Below are positions 6,774-12,564 of a DNA stretch of 12,564 nt, one piece after another. The stretch is from JADJQU01 sp035490315. Its GTDB lineage: Bacteria > Planctomycetota > UBA1135 > GCA-002686595. The stretch lies in contig DATHET010000168.1 of NCBI GenBank assembly GCA_035490315.1, positions 1 to 12,564 on the forward strand. Reading direction: 5' to 3'. The number at the start of each line of letters is the position of its first letter. The first letter of the stretch is position 1. Below the pieces are notes generated by a model, which saw only the letters and a program-made list of their open reading frames with translations, searched no databases and was not told the origin of the DNA. Both the position numbers and the translations under genes were made by a program.

Positions 6774-6874
6774 TCGGTACCCGGTAAAGCACCACCATCC
6801 TGAACACTGCGGATACCGGGCGCGGCGCCCGGTATCCGCAGTGTTCAGGATGGTGGTGCTTTACCGGGTACCGA
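6774..6874. repeat. Perfect 101-bp palindrome between convergent genes, possible shared terminator
   Basis: Positions 6774-6823 are the exact reverse complement of 6825-6874, with a single G at 6824 as centre. All 50 pairs were checked by hand; the next pair (6773/6875) is A/A and fails. The palindrome begins directly after the RCC1 stop (6771-6773). Its right arm contains the last codons and TAA of xylA (6861-6863), so the left arm carries a mirrored copy of the xylA 3' end. Transcribed from either side it would fold into an extremely stable hairpin, and a bidirectional terminator is the simplest role. No T-run follows on either strand. Other readings are a remnant of inverted duplication, a palindromic mobile repeat, or an assembly fold-back. 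Confidence 0.95.
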
Positions 6875-8039
6875 AGCCGAGCATGTGCTCGACCATCAGC
6901 TGGTCGAGGCGCTCGTAGCCGAGGCCTTCTTTCGCGATCGCGGCGGTATCGATCGCTTCGGCCTTGAGGGCGGTGGCTTTGGCGCGAGTGTGGCCAGTGG
7001 ACAGGCTTTCGAGGCGCGCGTCGCGGCGTTCGGCGGTCCATTCCTTGACGCGCGGGTCGGAGTCGAAGCTCTGGGCGCGAGCTTTGAGCATCTTGTAGGT
7101 GCGCATCGAGCCGCGCGCGAATTCCCACACGCCTTCGTCGTCCTCGGTGCGGTAGGCGTGGCTGTCGAAGTGCAGCGGACCTTCGTAGCGCGCGCCGCCC
7201 GCGGTGCCCTCGAGCAGGCGCACGAGCAGGAACGCCTGGCGCAGGTCCTCCGAGCCGAAACGGAAATCCTGGTCGTAACGCCCGATGCGCTGAGCATTGA
7301 GGTCGATGTGGAACAGCTTCCCTGCCTCCATCGCTTGCGCGACACCGTGTGCCATCGACAAGCCCGACATGGTCTCGTGCGCGACCTCCGGATTGACGCC
7401 GACCATCTCCGGCCTCGCCAGCGTCGAGATGAAATGCAGCATGTGGCCCGTCGTCGGTAAATAAATGTCCCCGCGCGGCTCGTTCGGCTTGGCCTCGAGC
7501 GCGAAACGCAGGTCGTACTTCTGGTCGCGCACGTACTCGCACAGGTAATCCAGGGCCTCGCGCATCCGCACGATCGCCGTCCTCGGATCGCGGCAGGCGT
7601 CGGCCTCGCTGCCCTCGCGGCCGCCCCAGAAGACGTAGATGCTCGCGCCGAGCTCGACGCCGAGGTCGATCGCGCGCATGGTCTTGGCCAGGGCGAAGGC
7701 GCGCACCCGCGGGTCGTTGGAGGAGAAGGCCCCGTCCTTGAACACCGGGTTCGAGAACAGATTCGTGGTCGCCATCGGCACGCGCATGCCGTGCTCGGCC
7801 AGGGCCTTCTTGAAGCTCGCCACGATCCCGTCGCGGGTCTTGGCGGAGGAGCCGAAGGGCACCAGGTCGTCGTCGTGGAGGTTGACGCCCATCGCCCCGC
7901 ACTCGGCGAGCTTGGCCACGATCCGCTCGGGCGCCTGGACGGCGCGCACGGCTTCGCCGAAGGGGTCGCGGCCGGGGTTGCCCACCGTCCACAGGCCAAA
8001 GGTAAAGCGGTCCTGGGCAGTCGGCGCGTAGGGGTCCAT
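6861..8039 (-). CDS. xylA: Xylose isomerase, short actinobacterial-type class
   Basis: It interconverts D-xylose and D-xylulose (and glucose/fructose) with two divalent metals. The 392-residue length and lack of an N-terminal extension match the Streptomyces/Actinoplanes type, not the longer E. coli type. It starts at ATG 8039-8037. Catalytic and metal residues are all present: His55 and Asp58 in NLHDDDLVPFG, Glu182 and Lys184 in LEAKPNEPRGD, Glu218 and His221 in NPEVAHE, Asp246 in FHIDLN, Asp256 and Asp258 in YDQDFRFG, and Asp292 in HFDSHAYRTED. The C-terminal tail (YERLDQLMVEHMLG) is the usual tetramer-contact arm. The last codons and stop are inside the 101-bp palindrome. There is no Shine-Dalgarno sequence; the -10 box ends 10 bases from ATG, so the mRNA is probably leaderless or nearly so. 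The promoter is shared with the divergent GDPD gene. Confidence 0.97.
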   Translation of the reverse strand: MDPYAPTAQDRFTFGLWTVGNPGRDPFGEAVRAVQAPERIVAKLAECGAMGVNLHDDDLVPFGSSAKTRDGIVASFKKALAEHGMRVPMATTNLFSNPVFKDGAFSSNDPRVRAFALAKTMRAIDLGVELGASIYVFWGGREGSEADACRDPRTAIVRMREALDYLCEYVRDQKYDLRFALEAKPNEPRGDIYLPTTGHMLHFISTLARPEMVGVNPEVAHETMSGLSMAHGVAQAMEAGKLFHIDLNAQRIGRYDQDFRFGSEDLRQAFLLVRLLEGTAGGARYEGPLHFDSHAYRTEDDEGVWEFARGSMRTYKMLKARAQSFDSDPRVKEWTAERRDARLESLSTGHTRAKATALKAEAIDTAAIAKEGLGYERLDQLMVEHMLGFGTR

Positions 8040-8071
8040 CGTGGGGCCAAGTATACTGGCCGCGACGATGG
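8036..8071. promoter_or_regulatory. Mirror-symmetric divergent promoter of xylA and the GDPD gene
   Basis: The palindrome AGTATACT (8050-8057) reads TATACT on both strands and gives a -10 box in each direction. Exactly 10 bases separate it from ATG 8068 on the right and from ATG 8039 on the left. The symmetry extends outward: 14 of 18 base pairs between 8036 and 8071 are dyad-related, including CCATCGT (8036-8042) against ACGATGG (8065-8071), which contain the two start codons. No TTGACA-like -35 hexamer stands 17 bases upstream on either side. Neither start has a Shine-Dalgarno sequence, so both transcripts would begin within a few bases of their start codons. Transcription from one side should compete with the other. 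Confidence 0.6.
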
Positions 8072-8829
8072 CTACCCCCCATCTGATCGCCCACCGCGGC
8101 CACACGGTGGTGTGTCCCGAGAACACGCGCGCGTCGATCGCCTCGGCGCTCGACGCCGGCGCGAGCTTCGTCGAGGTCGACGTGCAGCTCTCGAAGGATC
8201 GCGAGCCCTTCCTGTTCCACGATCGAACGCTCGGACGGGTTTGCGGACGCCAGGGCGCGCTCGGCGACCTGACGGCGGAGGAAGTGCGCGCTTTGCGAGC
8301 TTGCGAAGCCGGGCGCTTCGGCTCGCGCTTCGCCGAGGAGCCGGTGGCGCATCTCGCGGACCTGGTCGAGCTCTTCGCGCGCCGCCGCGACGCCTTCGCC
8401 TTCGTCGAGATCAAGCGCAACACCCTCGACCAGCACGGAGTCCGCGCGGTGCTCAAGGCGATCCTTCCGGTGCTCGAGCCGATCCAGTCGCGCTGCGCGC
8501 TCATTTCGTTCAATTTGCCCGCGCTGCTGGAAGCGCGCCGCACCTGCGCCTTGCCGCTGGGCGCGGTGTTCGACTCGTTCACCGAGACGCGCAACGAGGT
8601 GCTCGCGGCGCTGCGGCCCGAATACGTGTTCACCGATCTGCACGGCTTGCCCTTGAGCGGTCCCTTGACCGTTCCCGGCGCGCAGGTCGCGGTGTACGAA
8701 GTGGCCGATCCCGCGATGGCGCGCTCGCTCGCGGCGCGCGGCGTGCGCTTCGTCGAGACCTTCGACTACGCGGAGATGTCCGCCGCGCTCGGCCCCGCCA
8801 CGGTCTCCACCGGCGAGGCCCGGCATTGA
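8068..8829 (+). CDS. Glycerophosphodiester phosphodiesterase (GDPD family)
   Basis: It hydrolyses glycerophosphodiesters to an alcohol and sn-glycerol-3-phosphate. The 253-residue protein starts at ATG 8068; an upstream in-frame GTG at 8041 is rejected because the family motif AHRGH begins at residue 8 of the ATG form and the GTG would lie before the -10 box. Conserved GDPD residues are His9-Arg10, Glu18 in ENT, Glu36 and Asp38 in FVEVDVQLSKD, His51 in FLFHD, and Glu114 in FVEIK. No signal peptide is present, so it is probably cytoplasmic, like UgpQ. The C-terminal part reads VAVYEVADP and FVETFDY where many relatives have V(Y/W)TVND and ETD(R/Y)P, a modest departure. Its stop overlaps the start of the GlpD-like gene by two bases, matching the next step of the pathway. 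Confidence 0.92.
   Translation: MATPHLIAHRGHTVVCPENTRASIASALDAGASFVEVDVQLSKDREPFLFHDRTLGRVCGRQGALGDLTAEEVRALRACEAGRFGSRFAEEPVAHLADLVELFARRRDAFAFVEIKRNTLDQHGVRAVLKAILPVLEPIQSRCALISFNLPALLEARRTCALPLGAVFDSFTETRNEVLAALRPEYVFTDLHGLPLSGPLTVPGAQVAVYEVADPAMARSLAARGVRFVETFDYAEMSAALGPATVSTGEARH
8815..8818 (+). promoter_or_regulatory. Ribosome binding site deciding the TTG start of the GlpD-like gene
   Basis: GAGG lies seven bases before TTG 8826, within the end of the GDPD gene. No ATG or GTG stands in frame close by, and the FAD-binding strand begins five codons after this TTG, so the start is well placed. The TTGA arrangement suggests translational coupling. Confidence 0.5.
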
Positions 8830-9995
8830 GCGAAGTCGACCTGGTCGTCGTCGGCGCAGGAATTCATGGAGCGGGGGTGGCCCAGGCCGCGGCTGCCGCT
8901 GGAGCGAGCGTGCTGCTGCTCGAGGAGCGCGACATCGCCTGGGGGACTTCGAGTCGCTCCAGCAAGCTGATCCACGGCGGCTTGCGCTACCTCGAGAGCG
9001 CGCAATGGGGACTGGTCCGCGAGTCGCTCGCCGAGCGCGAGATCCTGCTGCGCGTCGCGCCGCACCTGGTGCGCCTCGTCGATTTCCACGTGCCGATCTA
9101 CCGCCACACTTCGCGCCGGCCCTGGCAATTGCGCGCGGGGCTTTCGCTGTACTCGATGCTCGGCGGATTCGGGAAGGATTCGCGTTTCGAATCGCTGCCG
9201 CGCGATCAGTGGTCAGGCCTCGACGGGCTTTCGAGCGTCGATCTGCAGGCGGTGTTCCGCTACCGCGACGGCCAGACCGACGACGCGGCCTTGACGCGGG
9301 CGGTGGTGCGCTCGGCGGTCGAGCTGGGCTGTGAATTGCGCCTGCCCGCGCGTTGGCTCTCGGCGCAGCGCGATGGCGAGAGCTACACGGTGCACTGGAG
9401 CGAGGCGGACAAGGTCCAGGAGTGTCAGGCGGCCGCGATCGTGCTCGCCGGCGGTGCCTGGAACAGCGCGATGCAGGCGCGCTGCTCGCCAGTCGGGCCG
9501 CAGCCCGCGGTCGAGCTGATCTGCGGCACGCACATCGAGGTCGAGGGCAGTGTTGCTCGCGGCATCTACTACGTCGAGGCGCCCCAGGATCGACGGGCCG
9601 TGTTCGTGATGCCCTGGCGCGGGCACACGCTGGTCGGCACCACCGAGCGGCCGTGGTCAGGACCTCCGGAAGCGGTCGAGCCCAGCGCGGAAGAGGTCGG
9701 CTACCTCGGCGAATGCCTCGAGCGCTATTTCCCCGACCATCCCGCGACGTTCATCGCGGCCTGGGCCGGGCTGCGCGTCCTGCCGCGCGCCGAAACCAGC
9801 GCTTTTTCTCGCTCGCGCGAAGTCCAGCTGGCGGTCGACGATCCGGCGGATGCGCGCCGCATCGCGATCTACGGCGGCAAGCTGACCGGCTACCGCGCCA
9901 CGGCGATCAAGGTCCTCGAGCGCCTGGGGTCCGCGCTGCCGGCTCGCGCGCGCAAGGCGGACACGGCGAGCTTGAAATTGCCCGTGCTGGCTTGA
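8826..9995 (+). CDS. FAD-dependent glycerol-3-phosphate dehydrogenase (GlpD-like), lacking the C-terminal domain
   Basis: It probably oxidises sn-glycerol-3-phosphate, the product of the preceding enzyme, to dihydroxyacetone phosphate, passing electrons to the quinone pool at the membrane. Residues 4-17 (VDLVVVGAGIHGAG) are the GxGxxG dinucleotide fold, with Glu33 at the end of strand two. GlpD-type motifs follow: TSSRSSKLIHGGLRYLES (41-58), YRDGQTDDAALTRAVV (146-161), AVFVMPWRGHTLVGTTERPW (258-277), WAGLRVLPRAE (313-323) and IAIYGGKLTGYRATA (346-360). The protein ends at residue 389, soon after the last FAD-contacting motif, whereas E. coli GlpD has about 500 residues with a helical C-terminal DAO_C domain. 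No frameshifted remnant of that domain was seen after 9995, so this looks like a genuine short form. Other FAD amino/hydroxy-acid oxidases remain possible, but the motifs favour GlpD. Confidence 0.87.
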   Translation: MSEVDLVVVGAGIHGAGVAQAAAAAGASVLLLEERDIAWGTSSRSSKLIHGGLRYLESAQWGLVRESLAEREILLRVAPHLVRLVDFHVPIYRHTSRRPWQLRAGLSLYSMLGGFGKDSRFESLPRDQWSGLDGLSSVDLQAVFRYRDGQTDDAALTRAVVRSAVELGCELRLPARWLSAQRDGESYTVHWSEADKVQECQAAAIVLAGGAWNSAMQARCSPVGPQPAVELICGTHIEVEGSVARGIYYVEAPQDRRAVFVMPWRGHTLVGTTERPWSGPPEAVEPSAEEVGYLGECLERYFPDHPATFIAAWAGLRVLPRAETSAFSRSREVQLAVDDPADARRIAIYGGKLTGYRATAIKVLERLGSALPARARKADTASLKLPVLA

Positions 9996-10022
9996 CGCTC
10001 GGGCGTGCGCGACCGCTAGACT
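9992..10022 (+). promoter_or_regulatory. Possible promoter of the radical SAM gene
   Basis: TTGACG (9992-9997) overlaps the stop codon of the GlpD-like gene. It is followed after 19 bases by TAGACT (10017-10022). The -10-like box ends 8 bases before the GTG start, and no Shine-Dalgarno sequence is present, so the transcript would be nearly leaderless, as at the xylA/GDPD promoter. The spacer is longer than optimal. Confidence 0.35.
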
Positions 10023-10030
10023 CCGACTCC

Positions 10031-11509
10031 GTGGACCGGCGCATCACCCTGGTGAATCCTCCGTACGAGCGCATCGCTCGCGGATACGAGTTCGTCCGCC
10101 ACGTCACCAACCGCTCGCCTTCGCTGGGCCTGTTGCACCTCGCTTCGGTCGCTCGCGAGCACGGTTGGAAGCCCTTGATCCTCGAGAGCGACGCCCAGGC
10201 CCTCGACGAGGCCGAGGTCGTGCGCAGGGTGACCCTGAGCGAGCCCGAAGTGGTCGGCATCACGTTGTTCACGGTCGGCGTGTGGTCGGCGGTCAACATC
10301 GCGCGCGGCATCCGGCGCGCTCTGCCCGACGCGAAGATCGTGGTCGGCGGGCCGCACATCTCCTCGATGGGCCGCGAGACGATGGAGCGCTTCCACGATT
10401 TCGATTTCGCCGTGGTCGGCGAAGGCGAATGGGCGCTGATCGAATTGCTCGACGCGCTGGGCACGGACGCCGATCTCGGCGCGATCGCGGGTCTCATGTG
10501 GCGCGACGGCGAAGAGCTGCGCGTCAACGCGGCCCAGCCGATCCGCAAGGAGCTCGACGAGCTGCCGATGCCGGCCTGGGACCTCTTGCCGGATTTCCCC
10601 CACGCTTATCCGCCAGCGATCTTCGATTTCCCGCGCGGTCCCGTGGCGACCATCGCCGCTTCGCGCGGCTGCCCCTTCCACTGCAAGTTCTGCGACACCT
10701 CGACCTTCGGAGCTCGCGTGCGCGCCTACACGCCGCGCGCCGTGGTCCTGATGATCGCGCACCTGCAGAAGAACTGGGGCGTGCGCCACATCATGTTCGT
10801 CGACGATCTGTTCCTCGCCAGCCGCACGCGCGTGACCGAGTTCTGCGAGCGCCTCTTAGCTTCGAAGATGAAGATCACCTGGACCTGCACCGCGCGGGTC
10901 GACACGGTCAAGCCGCAGGTGCTCGACCTGATGCGCAAGGCGGGTTGCTGGGAGATCAGCTTCGGCCTGGAGACGGGCTCCAATGAATTGCTGGTCAAGA
11001 TGGACAAGGACGCGCGCGTCGAGGAATCCGAGCAGGCCGTGGGCTGGACCCACGCCGCGGGGATCCGCACCAAGGGCCTGTTCATGCTGGGCTATCCCGG
11101 CGAGACGGCGGAGACGATCCGCGCGACCAAGGACTTCGTGCGCCGCATCCCGATGGACATCATGAACTTGACCAAGTTCACGCCGTATCCGGGCTCGCCG
11201 ATCTACGTCGACCTGTACGGCACGAAGATCCGGCCGGACCACTGGCAGAAAATGAACGGGATGAACTTCGTCTGGGCTCCCGAGGGCATCACGATCGAGG
11301 AGCTCGACCGCGAGTACCAGGCCTTGTTGCTCGCCTTCTACCGCCGGCCGAAGATCGGCATGCACTTCGTGTCGATGGGCCTGCGCAATCCCGAGCACAC
11401 GCTGCGCCTGGCGCGCTTCGGCGCGGGCTACGCCTGGGCCAAGACGAAAAGTCTCGCCGGCGGACGCAAGGGACTCCTGGTGGGCGGCTCGGCCCACGAG
11501 CCGCTATGA
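10031..11509 (+). CDS. B12-binding domain radical SAM protein (BchE-like class), substrate unknown
   Basis: From GTG 10031 the protein has 492 residues. Residues 1-170 resemble the cobalamin-binding fold (ITLVNPPY at 5-12, VVGITLFTVG at 74-83, KIVVGGPHISSM at 102-113, DFAVVGEGEWALIELL at 125-140). The base-off motif DxHxxG is not seen, as in many class B members. The radical SAM core follows, with the iron-sulfur motif SRGCPFHCKFCD (Cys214, Cys218, Cys221), a strand HIMFVDDLFL (253-262), EISFGLETGSNELLVKM (308-324) and KGLFMLGYPGE (348-358). The C-terminal 100 residues are charged and helical. Such enzymes make methylations, cyclisations and rearrangements in lipid, pigment or antibiotic synthesis; nothing here fixes the substrate. 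The gene follows the GlpD-like gene by 35 bp and overlaps the DoxX gene by 4 bp. GTG is the only sensible start; the frame upstream is antisense-like and lies inside glpD. Confidence 0.92.
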   Translation: MDRRITLVNPPYERIARGYEFVRHVTNRSPSLGLLHLASVAREHGWKPLILESDAQALDEAEVVRRVTLSEPEVVGITLFTVGVWSAVNIARGIRRALPDAKIVVGGPHISSMGRETMERFHDFDFAVVGEGEWALIELLDALGTDADLGAIAGLMWRDGEELRVNAAQPIRKELDELPMPAWDLLPDFPHAYPPAIFDFPRGPVATIAASRGCPFHCKFCDTSTFGARVRAYTPRAVVLMIAHLQKNWGVRHIMFVDDLFLASRTRVTEFCERLLASKMKITWTCTARVDTVKPQVLDLMRKAGCWEISFGLETGSNELLVKMDKDARVEESEQAVGWTHAAGIRTKGLFMLGYPGETAETIRATKDFVRRIPMDIMNLTKFTPYPGSPIYVDLYGTKIRPDHWQKMNGMNFVWAPEGITIEELDREYQALLLAFYRRPKIGMHFVSMGLRNPEHTLRLARFGAGYAWAKTKSLAGGRKGLLVGGSAHEPL

Positions 11510-11976
11510 ACGAACCCGAATCCGAGGGCCCGAGCTGGGGCCTCGTGCTCGTGCGCCTCGCCACCGGAGCCATCCTGGCCGTCGCCGGCTGGCACAAGAT
11601 CCTCGGTGGCGTGGGCGCGGACCTGGTGCTCTCGACGAAGGAGCGGGTCGCGCAGGGACCGGGATGGTTCGAGGCTTTCATGAACGCGGTGGTCTATCCG
11701 TTCCCGGAGGCCTTCGCGCAGATCATCCAGTGGGGCGAGCTGGTCGGCGGCATCGCCCTGTTCCTCGGAGCCCTGACCCGGCCCGTCGGCATCTTCGCGG
11801 CGCTGATGCTGGCCTGCTTCGCCTTCGCGGGACCGATCGGTGAGCTGCAGTTCCAATTGTTGCTGGCCCTCTGCGCCCTCGCCTGCGCCATCTCGCGCGC
11901 CGGCCGGCGTGTCGGCCTCGACGTCTTGCTCGACGGGCACTTCCCGCCTGGGATCACCTGGGTGCGCGAGGCCTGA
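11506..11976 (+). CDS. DoxX-family integral membrane protein
   Basis: This 156-residue protein starts at ATG 11506, overlapping the stop of the radical SAM gene (ATGA), so the two are almost certainly cotranscribed. It shows the DoxX/DoxD pattern: a first helix with LVLVRLATGAILAVAGWHKI (residues 13-32), a loop, PEAFAQIIQWGELVGGIALFLG (66-87), TRPVGIFAALMLACFAFAG (90-108) and a fourth helix QLLLALCALACAIS (116-129), ending with a cytosolic DVLLDGHFPPG tail. Four transmembrane helices and the length fit the family. DoxX proteins include thiosulfate:quinone oxidoreductase subunits and many poorly known redox-linked membrane proteins; the exact role is unknown. Its 3' end overlaps the convergent ElbB-like gene by 23 bp. 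Confidence 0.88.
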   Translation: MNEPESEGPSWGLVLVRLATGAILAVAGWHKILGGVGADLVLSTKERVAQGPGWFEAFMNAVVYPFPEAFAQIIQWGELVGGIALFLGALTRPVGIFAALMLACFAFAGPIGELQFQLLLALCALACAISRAGRRVGLDVLLDGHFPPGITWVREA

Positions 11977-12564
11977 GCGCGGCTTGCGCGGCGGCCATCC
12001 GCATCACCGCCGCGACCAGCTTGTCGATGCCCTTGGCGACCTCGGAGATGCGCGCGTCGTACATGTAGGCCGGCGTGCACACGATGCGGCGCTGCTCGTC
12101 GATCGCGCACTCGTCGACCGCGCAGTCCACGCTCTCCTGGCCCATCGCGCGCAGGGTGCTGGCCATCTGCGGGTCGTTGCCGAAGCTCAAGCGCGCCGAG
12201 ATTCCGTTGTCGCGCAGCACCGCGGCGACGATCGCCGGAGCGATGCAGATCGCGCCGATCGGCTTCTGCGCCAGATGCAAGGCCAGCACGAAGCTCGCGA
12301 GGATCGGGTGCACGCGCGCCGCGGCGTGCCGCGACTCGAAATCGCACAGGGTCTTCGCCGCGCCATAGCCTCCGGGCATCACCAGCGCGTCGAAGTCCAG
12401 GGGGCTGAGCTTCCACAGCTCGCTGATCTTGCCGCGCGCGATGCGCGCGGACTCGGCGACGCAATTGCGCGGCTGACCCTGGACGAGGCCGGTGCGGTGA
12501 TCGATGGTCGGGATCTCGATCACCGGCGCGGCGATGGTCACTTCGGCCCCCGCGCGGTCGAGCG
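11954..12564 (-). CDS. elbB: ElbB-like DJ-1/PfpI superfamily protein, 5' end outside window
   Basis: The frame is open to the right edge; 203 codons are visible, and the missing part should be roughly the first 30 residues with the usual SGCGVxDGSEI motif. The visible N-terminus LDRAGAEVTIAAP matches the second strand of ElbB proteins. Other marks are RNCVAESARIARG, LDFDALVMPGGYGAAKTLCDF, the nucleophile-elbow Cys in IGAICIAPAIV, and TPAYMYDARISEVAKGIDKLV near the end. ElbB (formerly linked to isoprenoid biosynthesis, with glyoxalase activity reported for the E. coli protein) is a cytosolic protein of about 217-230 residues. An internal GTG at 12541 is not the start, because conserved sequence continues upstream of it. 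It is transcribed towards the DoxX gene and ends inside it. Confidence 0.92.
   Translation of the reverse strand, partial: LDRAGAEVTIAAPVIEIPTIDHRTGLVQGQPRNCVAESARIARGKISELWKLSPLDFDALVMPGGYGAAKTLCDFESRHAAARVHPILASFVLALHLAQKPIGAICIAPAIVAAVLRDNGISARLSFGNDPQMASTLRAMGQESVDCAVDECAIDEQRRIVCTPAYMYDARISEVAKGIDKLVAAVMRMAAAQAALRPRAPR

Noticed and set aside
7791..8825. Upstream extension of the GlpD-like frame through the GDPD gene
   Set aside because: This is the out-of-frame reading of a well-supported GDPD gene. The FAD-binding strand begins right after TTG 8826.
6757..8826. A 689-residue minus-strand open frame running through xylA, the promoter and the palindrome
   Set aside because: It is out of frame with xylA and Arg/Gly-rich without motifs. 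Its antiparallel partners xylA and GDPD have full sets of catalytic residues. The palindrome merely leaves it open.

Overview
The window is GC-rich bacterial DNA with densely packed genes on both strands. The best guess is a planctomycete-like lineage. This rests on a secreted RCC1-repeat protein with a Cys-rich C-terminal domain of a kind I associate with planctomycete surface proteins, on a BamE-like small membrane protein of a type I recall from the same group, and on several starts with no Shine-Dalgarno sequence. Taxonomy is inference; there is no rRNA or other marker gene here.

Layout. Positions 1-1930 (minus strand) hold a tight set of three pilin-type genes in the order PilV-like, PilW/GspJ-like, PilX/GspK-like. 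The last runs off the left edge. A hairpin followed by a T-run (2061-2088) separates them from xylulokinase xylB (2167-3651, minus). On the plus strand follow a 149-residue BamE/SmpA-like membrane-anchored protein (3843-4292) and a 765-residue secreted protein with 13 RCC1-type repeats of mostly 41 residues (4476-6773). The RCC1 gene converges on xylose isomerase xylA (6861-8039, minus). Between them lies a perfect 101-bp palindrome (50-bp arms, 1-bp centre) that starts right after the RCC1 stop codon and contains the last codons and stop of xylA.

xylA is divergent from a glycerophosphodiester phosphodiesterase gene (8068-8829, plus). The 28 bp between their start codons form a symmetric dyad around AGTATACT, which supplies a TATACT -10 box on both strands, each 10 nt from a start codon. 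The phosphodiesterase gene overlaps a short GlpD-like glycerol-3-phosphate dehydrogenase gene (8826-9995). Together they would turn glycerophosphodiesters into glycerol-3-phosphate and then dihydroxyacetone phosphate. Next come a cobalamin-binding radical SAM protein (10031-11509) overlapping a DoxX-family membrane protein (11506-11976), and a convergent ElbB-like DJ-1/PfpI protein (11954-12564, minus) cut by the right edge.

How the genes work together. XylA and XylB convert xylose to xylulose-5-phosphate. The GDPD/GlpD pair feeds lipid headgroup glycerol into glycolysis, and it shares its control region with xylA. xylA and xylB lie in the same orientation but are split by an opposite-strand surface-protein segment whose right border is the palindrome. 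No CRISPR array, transposase, tRNA or rRNA was seen. The most unusual features are the palindrome, the mirror-symmetric divergent promoter and the short GlpD.
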